A DNA stretch of 64,000 nt. It comes from Bolinopsis microptera. Lineage: Eukaryota; Ctenophora; Tentaculata; Lobata; Bolinopsidae. Position 1 is the stretch's first letter; each line of letters begins with the position of its first letter. The notes under the pieces are model-generated. The model was not told the origin of the DNA and did no database searches. It was given only the letters and a program-made list of their open reading frames with translations. Both the position numbers and the translations under genes were made by a program. Location: positions 8,114,635 to 8,178,634 of the forward strand of contig NC_087079.1 of assembly GCF_026151205.1 (NCBI RefSeq), given 5' to 3'. Positions 1 through 10,300 of this stretch are shown here, in pieces.

Positions 1-798
1 GATTCGCTTCAACTCCATATTGATGGCTTTCCAATTAAAAAAACCAAAGCAACTAAGTTTCTTGGAGTTGTTATTGACGAACAGCTTTCCTGGGGGCCTC
101 ATATAACAGCACTTAAACGAAAGTTAAACTATGCCTCTGCCACCTTAAATAGAATTAGGGACTCTGTACCAAAGGAACTCCATAAAGACCTCTACCACAC
201 ACTATTTGAATCCCACCTTACATATTGTATCTCAGTTTGGGGTGATGCAGCACTCTTTAGGACAGCAAGTATCTGGCTGTCTCAGAAGCACTGTGTACGG
301 GTCCTCTTTGGTGATAAAGAGGCATACCTAAACAAGTTCCTTACATGTGCAAGAACAAGAGAGTTTGACAGCCAGGCACTTGACCACACATTCTTCCAAC
401 TAGAGCACTGTAAACCACTTTTCAAGCAACAAAACATCCTGGCTTTCAAAAATTTATATACATGTCACACATTTATGGAAGTTTTTAAAATACTAAAACT
501 AAGGTGCCCAGCATCACTGCAACAGCATTATCAGTCATCTTCTAGAAAGGAAACCACTATCATTTCACAACTCCCATCTAATGACTTCATATCAAGATCC
601 ACCAAAATTTGGAACACAATTGCACCTAAACTTAAGCTCTTTGACTACTCCTACAAGATTAGCGTTGCTAAAAGTCGCCTGAAAATGGCACTACTAAAGC
701 TGCAACATGCTTATAATGATTCGGCATGGACCACAATTACAAGCGATTATGACATAATGCAGCTGTCATTTGAAAACAATCCCCTTCATCAAATTTAA
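1..798 (+). mobile_element. LINE reverse transcriptase, C-terminal part, cut by window edge
   Basis: One frame is open from base 1 to the stop at 796-798, 265 codons. It starts inside the reverse transcriptase, after the catalytic motifs, at the block FLGVVIDEQLSWGPHI, which in jockey/CR1-type non-LTR elements follows the YADD/FADD core. Later landmarks such as HLTYCISVWG and STKIWNTIAPKL are typical of the C-terminal region of this superfamily. The 5' part, including endonuclease and catalytic core, lies off the left edge, so it cannot be said whether this copy is full length. No frameshift is seen in the visible part. Roughly 300 bases of AT-rich 3' tail follow. CR1/L2-like is the best guess for the clade. 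Confidence 0.8.
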
Positions 799-1918
799 TC
801 CAATGATCTCGGCCCACAGGCTCCTCCTCCTATTAAACAATTTTGATTTTGGTAAATGTGTGCTGACTCCACCACCTATGTATTTAACCTAATATTTAGT
901 GTATTACAGGTAGAAATTGACTTAGGTAGGTATTTTTCTCTTAGGTAGATATTAAGAATTTGGTTAATTTCTTAATTGTATGACTATTTCCATTACTGAG
1001 ACGTTTTTAATATTTAATTTAGGAGGGTTTTTGAAATTTTTATAGGAATGGTTCACAGAGTGAACAGATTCCAGATTTATATATTTTTAAACTGATATTT
1101 AATAAATGATTAAAAGAACAAATTTTAAAGTTGCCATTAGATCCAAAAATACACCCATTATGCTCACTTAAAAACAACTCTAAATCAATAGGCTGTCACT
1201 TTATTAATGCACGACACCGCTACCTCCACTGCACTAATAGTTATACAATAAATTCTACAATCCTAATTTTGTATCGTGATGGAGACCGGTGTTCATACAA
1301 AACCTTTACTAGGTTGCCGTTTGGTGTGAGCAATAGCGAACAGCACGCACACTCCTTTGCCCCGTCAACCTATATCTAATCTATTTAAAGAGTGACAACC
1401 ATACTGCACATTGAATTAGGATTCCGTTAAATATCAAATTGATTTATTGTAAACTTGTTTAATCTGTAATAAATGGCATAAAATTGAAATTTTTGTTTAA
1501 CTGAAATTTTTGTTTAACTGGTTGTATATAATTATTTAAAAACTTTATTTGTTAGTAGTGACATACTTATAATTCTGAGAAATAAACATCGAGCGACATA
1601 AAGCGACATAAAGCGACATACTTACAATTTCGCTTACAAAGGGACTCGCGAAATCTTTTTCAAGAAAACAACAATTCGCACTTTTAGTGTCAAAATCCAG
1701 TCTCATCGCACTTTTTTTAAAATCTTGATAGGGGACGAGAAGTGGTTGCGAGAAGATGCGCGGCGCGGCCCAGTAGTGCAATGTGCATTTCGCTACAAAT
1801 ATTTTGCTAGAAAGATTCAAACAATATACACATAATATATCAATGGCCCAATATAAAAGTTTTATAAAAATGTAAAATTGTAATGATTTATAAAATCCAC
1901 AAATTCACATCACAACAA
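799..1918. other. AT-rich gap, no gene supported
   Basis: The left part is probably the 3' untranslated tail of the preceding LINE. Around 1590-1625 a 10-base unit (AGCGACATAA) is repeated about three times. The stretch 1755-1850 resembles sequence seen far to the right: GATGCGCGGCGCGGC near 1756 recurs near 51355, and CAATATACACATAATATA near 1823 recurs near 61828. This points to dispersed repeats. The short open frames here show no codon or family signal. Confidence 0.5.
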
Positions 1919-2650
1919 TTAACAGCAGTTTAGATGTTAGACCCACGTCCAAAAAGCACTCCATGACCTTTCAGGGTTTAGGAGTGTTGATCAGGTTAAG
2001 GTCCAAATCACTTATCGCTGTGGGTGGAAGAGTTTTGGTACCTTTGTACCCCTGATAGAGATTATACAGGTTCTGAGTAGATCAAAACGTTGATTCACAA
2101 TCAACAATGTCCAATGTCAATCCTTCGCGCAATCCTTCGCGCTACAAATCAAAACGCAGTCTGCGTCTGACAAATGACATCACTTCACAATACCGTTGGC
2201 CTTTCTTAAGGCTAATCTTTTCAGCGAGTTGTTATAGGAACTGTGAAGCCTCAGACGCCATTCCTCCTGTAGTACTGAACACCAGTGGCGTGAAGGTAGC
2301 CTTTTCTACATTGAGGACTCTGTCATTGTACTCACGTTTTTGTTTTTTCTCGTGAGATTGGTACATCTGCGAGATGCTCTTGTCACTGTTGGACTGGGCT
2401 TGATATATGAGGGTGAAGTACCTTTACATCTGTGAGTGCCCTGTCCAGCGGCGACCAGAACGATCTCGCACTGATGTCCAGTCTTGCATCATCCTGTCTA
2501 TTTGTTCCATTAGATAGTTTAAGTGTGTGAGGAACGGAGAGAATTGAAGCTGAGTTTCTGTTTCAACGTCTTTGCAAACAGTGGTTAGGAATTCAGCTCT
2601 TGTATCTCAGAGTGAATTGTGTCTAAGTGATTTTAAACCGGGACGGTGCC
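1919..2650 (-). pseudogene. C-terminal fragment of a VWYADD-type reverse transcriptase element
   Basis: Read on the minus strand, this stretch shows in order LRHNSLRDTRAEFLTTVCKD, DDARLDISARSFW, SHEKKQKREYNDRV, ATFTPLVFSTTGGM and QRYCEVMSFVRRRLRFDL. These are the ordered C-terminal blocks of a reverse-transcriptase family common in cnidarian and other invertebrate genomes. Reading them requires at least two frame changes and passes an in-frame stop after EASQFL, so the copy is dead. The 3' tail probably extends to about 1919. The matching upstream part of the protein is at 4925-5938 in the same orientation. The two pieces are probably one element split by later insertions. Confidence 0.7.
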
Positions 2651-2814
2651 CGGGTGGTTCTAATGACCAATTTAAATCTACAAATATATTTTTAAAAATG
2701 ATAATAATCCCTTACAAGGGCACTGCACTCTTAATATAATAGGTCATCCAATCCTCAGCTTTAAACATAGTATTGTCAATTTCGGTGTCGTCCACAGCTG
2801 CCATGATGCAAGGC

Positions 2815-3195
2815 TAAGCCACAAGGTGAGCGGCACAAAATCTCACCGTTAAACAAGGCGAGATAAGAAAGCAGATAAGAGAGCAAATTAAACAAACGTA
2901 TGCTATATACAACAAACGGATTGTAGAAGTCAAACATGGGACGTTTACACCGATAGTCCTATCAACCACTGGGGGTATGGGAAGGGAAGCTAATAAGTTC
3001 TTCAAGAAATTAGCGGATAAACTATCTAGGAAATCAGGCCAACGATATAGTGAGGCAATGACATTTATTAGGAAGAGAGTAAGATTTGATCTATTGATAA
3101 CAACAATCATAGCTCTTAGAGGAGAGAGAGGGTTGAAAAGTAGTAGTGCAGTAAAAATAGCAGAATTAGATATAAATTTGGAGCCAGTTCTTTAA
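2815..3195 (+). pseudogene. Second C-terminal fragment of the same RT family, opposite strand
   Basis: The plus strand encodes the same terminal block as the minus-strand fragment at 2107-2650: YNKRIVEVKHGTFTPIVLS, then TTGGMGREANKFFKKLAD and QRYSEAMTFIRKRVRFDLL, ending at the stop 3193-3195. It is open from about 2830. Upstream of that the frame has stops, so only the C-terminal 120 or so codons remain. Protein-level similarity to the minus copy is clear, but the two have diverged well beyond a recent duplication. It appears to be an independent, 5'-truncated insertion. Confidence 0.7.
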
Positions 3196-3545
3196 ACTGG
3201 CTTACTTATACTACTTAAAGGGTGTTTATAAATTTTATTTAGTTTTCTATTGAATTTCTATTGAATTTTTATATAGGGTAATTGTTATATTATGTGTATA
3301 TTGTTTGAATAATTTTTTGGAAAAAAAAAAAGTATGCTATTAGTGTAGTAGGATACAAGGATACAAGGATACAAAAGTGATAATTACTTTATTGAGTACA
3401 CAATAGTTGTAATTCTGAAATAATTTAAGTTACATAATTCTAATTATTTACAAGTGTGTAGGGATAATTTAGAAATGTTATATAAGGGCTAGTTTTAGAA
3501 AAATAGATAAATCGAGTTTGTATGGTTCAATCTTATTTTAAGGTC

Positions 3546-4925
3546 CTATAGCATTATGCACTTGCCAGTATTTGAGTGGAAATCTGGGCTCTTATAATAG
3601 GCTGTATAATTTTCGTTCACAGAGAGAATTAAATGGATTGCTCTTGCTGTGGCAGTGAGTGTGGTAGGATCTAGAGTTTTGTTGGAGAGCAAACCGACTA
3701 GGTCAGTAATGTTTAGGGGATGGAAATTGAATTTTTCCCTAACTGGGGAGTAGAGCATACAGTCAATCAATACGTGACTTTCGTCCTCAATAGGCTTGAA
3801 CCCTTTGCTGAAAAAGCAGTAGGTGCACCAACGTTCTTCTCTTGGTACAAGGGGGGTTTCGTATCTGCCCCTTTCGATGTAGAGGTTGTGGCAGCTGATA
3901 CGAAACCTTGTCAGACTTTTTCGAACATCAGGTATTTTGATAATTTGTAGATATGCCTCTGGTTCGAAATCATGTTTAATTAAGTTATAGAATCCTAGTT
4001 TTGGCGAGGAGGCCTTGGCAGCTTTCCAGGTATTCACGAATTCTTCCCTCATGTTATGACTGATTTGGGTGGAGAGCTTAGATTTTGAGGAAGATGAGGG
4101 GGTGACGTGAAATATATAAACCTACAACTATCATCAATCAATATAAAAGAATAAACCTAAACTATAACCTACACTAGAACCTACCGGTGTTCTACTACAC
4201 TATCCACGAAGGACTTCGCAGGCTGGTACACCTTCTACACAGCACTGTTACTCTAACACACCTTCTGTTACTCCTTCCTCGTTGGATCTCTTCTTTACCT
4301 CTTCTTCACCGTGACACCTTCTCACATTAGCTATAATATATATTTATAATACAAAGAATAATCTTAGAACTCATATATTATAACAGTATTTGGTGAGAAG
4401 CTTTGAGATGTTGGTATACCAAGGAAGTCCCAACATGATTTGTTCGTGAAATGCAGCACAGACTAGTTCGTTTTCAGTGTTTTCAAGGCGACTATAGTAA
4501 TCTATTGCAAGTTTGCAGGCTTCAAAGAATAGGGGGTGGCGCCCGCTTTCGCCCCAGCAACCTATATTTGATGCTTTTGAATGTACAGACAAAGACCACT
4601 TGATAAACTTTAGGTGGAATTTTTCATAGTGGTCTTGTGCAATGTACTTCAAGGTATGCTGGGGGTTGGCTTTGTCATCTATTTTTGAAAGGTATCTCAT
4701 GGTTTTTGAGTGGGGGCATAAGACTTGACAGCCATAAAGCAGGATTGGTTTTATTAAGGAGTCAAATAGAATATTAAGGGCACGGTGTGAGAGGGCATCC
4801 TTAACTATTTTGCCTTTGAGGCCATAGAGAGCACGGAGAGCCTTGGCCCTCAGCTCAGTATTTGCTGCTGTAAACGATCCATTTCTGTGGAATATTATGC
4901 CAAGATAGCAGTATTTATTATTATT
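3546..4925 (-). mobile_element. LINE C-terminal region, interrupted, minus strand
   Basis: Read from about 4925 down to 4371, the minus strand gives KYCYLGIIFHRNGSFTAA and LIKPILLYGCQVLCPH, the thumb and post-RT region of a non-LTR reverse transcriptase, and ends at a stop at 4371. A second open frame, 4052 to 3546, continues with LTRFRISCHNLYIERGRYET and a cysteine-histidine cluster (CTYC, then H and C in ESHVLIDC), the usual C-terminal zinc-knuckle-like region. The 318 bases between (4053-4370) carry no coding signal and look like an insertion. At the 3' side, three repeats of GGATACAA near 3354 may be the tail repeat. The catalytic core is absent, so the copy is 5'-truncated. Confidence 0.65.
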
Positions 4926-5938
4926 ATTATATAGTATGCTATTAAACGTAGCCTCCGATTTTGCAAGTTTAGAGTATGGTTGATATGATTTTGTTTTCCA
5001 CATACACATATGGGACTTCTGTTAGCTGTAGACAGTGTAAGATTATATCTGAGTGAGAGGGCATGGAAGAATTCTTGTTTGTTGAGGACATACCCACATG
5101 CTTTTAGAGGGAGTGTGGATAACCAAATGGATGCTCCTTTTTCACTAAGGAGTTCTATTTGCCTTTTTGTGGATGGTGATACCTCATTCATAATAGTTTC
5201 ATGTTGGTGTTTGTAAAGCTCTTCCTTATGCTTCTTTACTTCGTTTATGATGTCATGTTGCAGTTCCTCGTTTAGTTGTAAAGTAGTATACTGTTGAAAA
5301 ACTGCTTCCGTGAGCTGTTTTGTAGTATTTACTGAGTTAGAGTACTCCATCTCTGCTGTTGATGTGCAGTCTGGAATGCTCAGACCGCCCATTCTTGCGA
5401 AAAGTGAAGCTATCTTTCTGATCTGATCAGGCACAAAACTTTTGCCGATAATGGCTGGTATAGATTCTTCCTTGACACAATATTCCAAGAGTTTTAGGTG
5501 ATCTGAAATACCTGGGGTGGTACGGCAAACAAAGTTACACCTTTTGGAGGTTCTGTAGATGAAAGCGGAGTAAGCTAGCTGGGGTTCGTTTGCAGCTATA
5601 TCGACGAGCCCCAGAATATCTGCTTTCCAACTTTCTGTCTCCTTCAATATGAACTCTTTTACTCCTTCTTCTGGTCCAATATATGACCCAAGATAACAGT
5701 GGCCTTTGGTAGTAATCTGTACATCTGGAAAGAGTTCCTTAGCTTTGGTAGCATGCTCTGGTTCCGGTTTCACTATCAACCATGTCTTGCTGGGCTTTGG
5801 GTAATACCCATACATGGGACCATGATCTTTTAGGTCCTCCCACCATTTCATGAGTTGATCAAGTTTACCCCCTGCTGCAGAGTCGTCTGCATACCAAACT
5901 TGTTTGGGATAAGTGCTAGGTTTAAGAGCAAGACACAC
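4925..5938 (-). pseudogene. Reverse transcriptase central part with VWYADD motif
   Basis: The minus-strand frame from 5938 starts next to the catalytic motif VWYADDSAAGGKLDQL and runs through GYYPKPSKTWLIVK, CYLGSYIGPEEGV, ARMGGLSIPDCTS and ASIWLSTLPLKACGYVLNKQ to a cysteine pair, CVCGKQNHINHTL. These blocks in this order define an RT family abundant in cnidarians. Near 4970 a one-base shift would restore the expected CKIGGYV block, after which two stops occur. The N-terminal half of the RT is missing; SINE sequence begins exactly at its 5' break (about 5925). Its C-terminus is at 2107-2650. Confidence 0.75.
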
Positions 5939-6187
5939 GATATGTCAAGGTTCTGGGATCATTCCCCAGTTGTCCCTAGTTTTTCAGAATTAATCATCAC
6001 CTATAGACAGCATGAGAGTAGGCCCGGCCCTGCCATCTCGAAGTGATAATAATAATTAAATGTTTCGCAGATTGGCAATTGATCGGTTTAGTTGGTGTTG
6101 TACACACTGTACTGATAATAACATCACGTTGAACGTGTAATGTAAATATAGTGTGGATATATGCGAATATATATTCTAATAACTGAT
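5925..6187 (+). mobile_element. SINE copy 1, 5'-truncated
   Basis: This about 260-base block repeats almost exactly at 6274-6531 (offset about 349). It starts at AGAGCAAGACACACG, lacking the A-box half of the tRNA-like head, and ends near TCTAATAACTGA. The body includes a T-arm-like stretch (CTGGG, loop, CCCAG) and a shared 3' tail with GTTGAACGTGTAATG. It abuts the 5' break of the reverse-transcriptase fragment. Confidence 0.6.
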
Positions 6188-6253
6188 AAATGATATTCCG
6201 CACAAAGCATGAAATTGTGCTGTATATGAGTGGTGATTTCGCTCTGAGAATCA

Positions 6254-6531
6254 GGGTCAGTAGCTTAATAGGTAGAGCAAGATACGCGATATGTCGAGGT
6301 TCTGGGATCATTCCCCAGTTGTCCCTAGTTTTTCAGAATTAATCATCACCAATAGACAGCATGAGAGTAGGCCCTGCCATTTCGAAGTGATAATAATAAT
6401 TAAATGTTTCGCAGATTGGCAATTAATCGGTGTAGTTGGTGTTGTACACACTGCACTGATAATGATATCACGTTGAACGTGTAATGTAAATATAGTGTGA
6501 ATATATGCGAATATATATTCTAATAACTGAG
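6254..6531 (+). mobile_element. tRNA-derived SINE copy 2 with A and B box
   Basis: The head reads like a degenerate tRNA. TAGCTTAATAGG fits the polymerase III A-box consensus, and GGTTCTGGGATCATTCC, about 40 bases on, sits where the B box belongs, with a CTGGG/CCCAG T-arm stem. The tRNA-unrelated body and AT-rich 3' end match copy 1 at 5925-6187. No poly-A tail is seen. The B box has an altered loop, so present transcription is uncertain. Confidence 0.6.
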
Positions 6532-6699
6532 AACCCTTAATGTATGCTAACAATTTTTCTTCTAGTCCTAATGTGAGCTTAGTCTCTAAAAACTTAACTG
6601 AACTAGCATTTCGGTGTGTACAAATGCTTCCAGGCACGGGTATTCCTTGCCCCGTTAGTTACCTGTCCTTCCAAAACCAAACTAGCATTCAAGGACAAA

Positions 6700-6800
6700 A
6701 AGTCATACACCAAATGGTCATTATAATTTATGAATTGTTTTACAACTTTTTATTCTGTAAAATGTGCTAAAATTAAATTTCTTCTTTCATTGAAATTTCT
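6700..6800. repeat. Dispersed repeat, paired with 49855-49970
   Basis: About 100 bases beginning GTCATACACCAAATGG and continuing through TTTTATTCTGTAAAATGTGC match 49855-49970 with only a handful of differences by eye. Both copies are in the same orientation. The second lies at the edge of an inverted-repeat element, so this is probably the end of a mobile element. Confidence 0.6.
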
Positions 6801-7344
6801 TGTTTCATTGTCTTCAAAGGGGTTTATTTGAAAAATAATTAAGTTCGCAACGCAATAACTATTTCGTTTGTGTTTCCTTTGATTATTTTACCTGATTCAC
6901 TTCTTGTTTCTACTCTGTTACATGACAGTAGTTAAATAAGTTATTTCTTAGTTATGATCATTGCATTCAGTTTAATTTGCAATTCCTCTAGAAGTCAAGG
7001 ATACAGGACATTTGCTGTTTTAATAATGCTGTTATTGTATCAATCTATAGTATCATATCAATCTATAGTATCATATCAATACAATGCAATCAACTGTGGC
7101 ATAATAAAGGCCACACAGATGCAGACCTTGCTATTGGCAAGGGGGAGGGGGAGGCATCAAATAGCTATAGAGGGCCGGGGGGACCAAAAAAAATGTTTGA
7201 AATGGCACAAAAACATTTTAGCAGGGAGCTGGCATGGAGGGGGAGGGGGCGACAAATGGTAACGTTTTGCCACTGGAAATCATATATCGCAAGTTTGAAT
7301 GTTTTTAAAACTGTCATGCTTTCTTTAGTTTGTGCTGTGCTCAA

Positions 7345-10300
7345 TTATACACCTTCAGATGTGCTGTGGATCTGAGAGGCACCTCTTCCTGTTCTTTGTG
7401 TTTTATTTCCTGATCTCACAGTGTTTTCAACATTACTGTATGAAGTGCTCCTTTGTGATTTGCTGTCATGATGTTTCCTGCATACCAATTCCCGTACTTT
7501 GTTCCTCAGTGGTGTATTCATCAAAGGGAGCAGGAAGGGTGTAAGCACACAGAAAAAGAATCTGCAGACATTTCCAACAAACTCACAGTTTCGGACGCTA
7601 AATGGGAGTTTCTGAAAATTAATATGAAGACGGTTTATTGTATCTAGGTATAATATTAATTAGGGTATTGCACACGATTTAATCAATTTTGAATTAATTG
7701 TTTTAACTTTAAGCTTTAATTTTACATATTATGAACATAATTTGTAAATTAAAAAATATCACTTGCCATGTGAAAGTAGTGAGCATAAGACAGAATAGCT
7801 ATGGGTAGTTTGGTGCCAACAAAAACACACAGCAGCATTATAGTTATTCTTGCATTATAGAGGGACTGCTTTATTTTGTCCATACTGATTCCTGTTTCAG
7901 CTTCCACCTCTGAAAAAGTTATTTTTAGTTTGATTGGAAATAAAACAAAATTGAAGTCAAATTGTCATGTACCTTGTGTTAACTTTTCACAATGAAGAAA
8001 TCGGCAATGATTTTAAACTTACTCTTATTGGTTCCAATCTTGCATTCTTCTCTAAATTGTTTTGTCATCCTACGAGCTTGTGCAGCTTTTACCTGTGCAA
8101 AACATTGAGGTAGTTCTTTATTTAGTAGGCCAGGATTGAATTGACTTGTAGGAATCTGGTGTATGGATAAAATTTGAATAAATCAATGTAAATTGTCGAC
8201 ATAAAAGATTATTTGCAGACCTGAACTGCAATGTACACAGCAACCACGCCCAAGATAGATGGTATGTAGATAGTACAGTTGCTCAGCCATATGTAAGCCA
8301 TCAAATCAGAATTACTTCCAGCCATCCGACAGTACATCCGACTTCCTGTTTTGATATTTTAGTCTCAGTCATCACGTTAAAGTTGAAGTATGTTTTATAG
8401 TTTTATACCAAATAGCCGATCAATGCAATATTGATGATTGGTATTGTATGTTTTGCACTATTTTTCAGTCATTATACATTTGCAGAGTTCAAAACAGGTA
8501 AAGATCCTTACTGCTATGATGATATTCCACAAATTGTGTCATTAGAGGAATAACTGTTGGCACTGTGCCAAGTGCTACCATAGCCACATTTATCCACAGC
8601 GAATATTTGTTTTCCGTCCAAACTGTGCTGAAATTGATAGAAAAAATGAATTTTTTAGTTTTACTGTCTTGGATTTTTTAGATGTTTGGGACTTATAATA
8701 TCATGTTATCTATCAAAGCATTATAAGGATTATAATTATATACATACCTAAACCACAGAGGTTCCATAACTGAGATCAGTCTCTCCACGCACATTCCAAG
8801 CATTGTTGTTAGCGATACGTTGTATAGCACCTAAATAGTGTTAATTTCAGGTCCTTAGTGCTATTCTGGATAAAGCAAATAAGATAATTCATTATTATTA
8901 TCCTGTTTTGTTGTACCTGCCGCTTTTGATGTACAGTTAAACTCCAGTTTTATAGGAGTTTCGCAAATATCCCGTAAGTCAAATATCTAGGAAAGTTAGG
9001 GTTCTGGCATTTAAATACTGTTGGGGTGAAATAATTTCCTTGGTTAATAATCAGGGTTTATTTAATATTAGGTTGACATAGTAAATCTGGGATTGATTGC
9101 ATAAGTATGTAATAGTATTATATGTTCTGGATTACCTCAATAGAGCATCCGTAAAAGTAATGGCAAACTTTGTCCATCAGTTCAAAGTCAGAATTGTAAG
9201 TTATCAGAATGTATGAGTAATAGATGGCTGCATTCAATATCGACACCGTCAACATGATAATAAATGGAAGATTTTTCATTTTCCTCAAGTTGCTGAAATA
9301 AAAAGATTTCATAATAATATCAATACTTCAAAAAACACCTTGTTCAAATCGCATTTTTTCTCCATTTGAACAAAATCAAAAAATTTATCTATGAGCAACC
9401 AAGTTGTAAAAATAATTCGAAGAGTTGCCATTTTTATATCGGTTTAATGTTAATCTACAAGTTCCTACAAGTTTCTACAAGACAGGTTATGTTTCGCCAC
9501 TATTCAAGAAAGGCAGTAGATGTGAAGCTGGAAACTACAGACCTGTAACTTTGACCTCCAACGTTGTAAAAGTGTATGAAAGAGTGGTAAGGAAACATAT
9601 AATGGTGGAGTATTTGGAAGCCAACAGTCTCTTGACCGATAAGCAGCATGGTTTCAGAGCGAATAGGAGCTGCTTGACTCAAATGCGCGGCCATTTTGAC
9701 GACATCTACGAAGGGTTTACTCGTGGTGAAGATACAGATTCTATATATATCTGGATTACGCTAATATAAGGCGTTCGATAAAGTTGACTTGAACCTTCTC
9801 ATCCACAAGCTGAAAAAATATGGGTTTCATGGCAAGCTAATAGAGTGGATAAAGTCCTTTCTGTTTGATCGTGAACAAGTAGTGGTGCTTAATGGAGTTC
9901 ACTTGGACATCGCAAAAGTTTTAAGTGGTGTTCCCCAGGGAAGCGTTTTGGGGCCGCTTCTCTTTATCTTGTTCATCAATGATCTAGAACAAGTCGTGGA
10001 TTCATCTAGGGTGAGTTTTTTTGCCGATGATACTAGGGTCTCCAAACAGATTGGCTGTTTTGAAGACTGTCAGTTGTTACAAGAAGATATCTATAAGATT
10101 CTTAACTGGTCACGTAGCAACAACATGAAGCTTCACGAGCAGAAGTTCGAGCTGTTAAATCACCTCCATAACAGTAAGAGCTCATTCCCCGAACTACCCT
10201 TCTTTGCCGAAACACTGCGTTACAAAGTACCTATCCAGTCAGGATATACTTTATCCTGTCGAAAACGTCCGAGATCTTGGAGTTATGGTCTCAAGTGATC

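Noticed and set aside
1545-1820. 91-codon minus-strand frame
   Set aside because: It overlaps a short tandem repeat and dispersed repeat sequence; no coding signal.
6254-6330. Functional tRNA gene
   Set aside because: The A and B boxes are present but the acceptor stem does not close and the T loop is altered; with its long tail and second copy it is a SINE head.
6954-7262. 102-codon plus-strand frame upstream of the receptor gene's end
   Set aside because: It consists of G-rich and ATCAATCTATAGTATCAT repeat sequence and has no family features.
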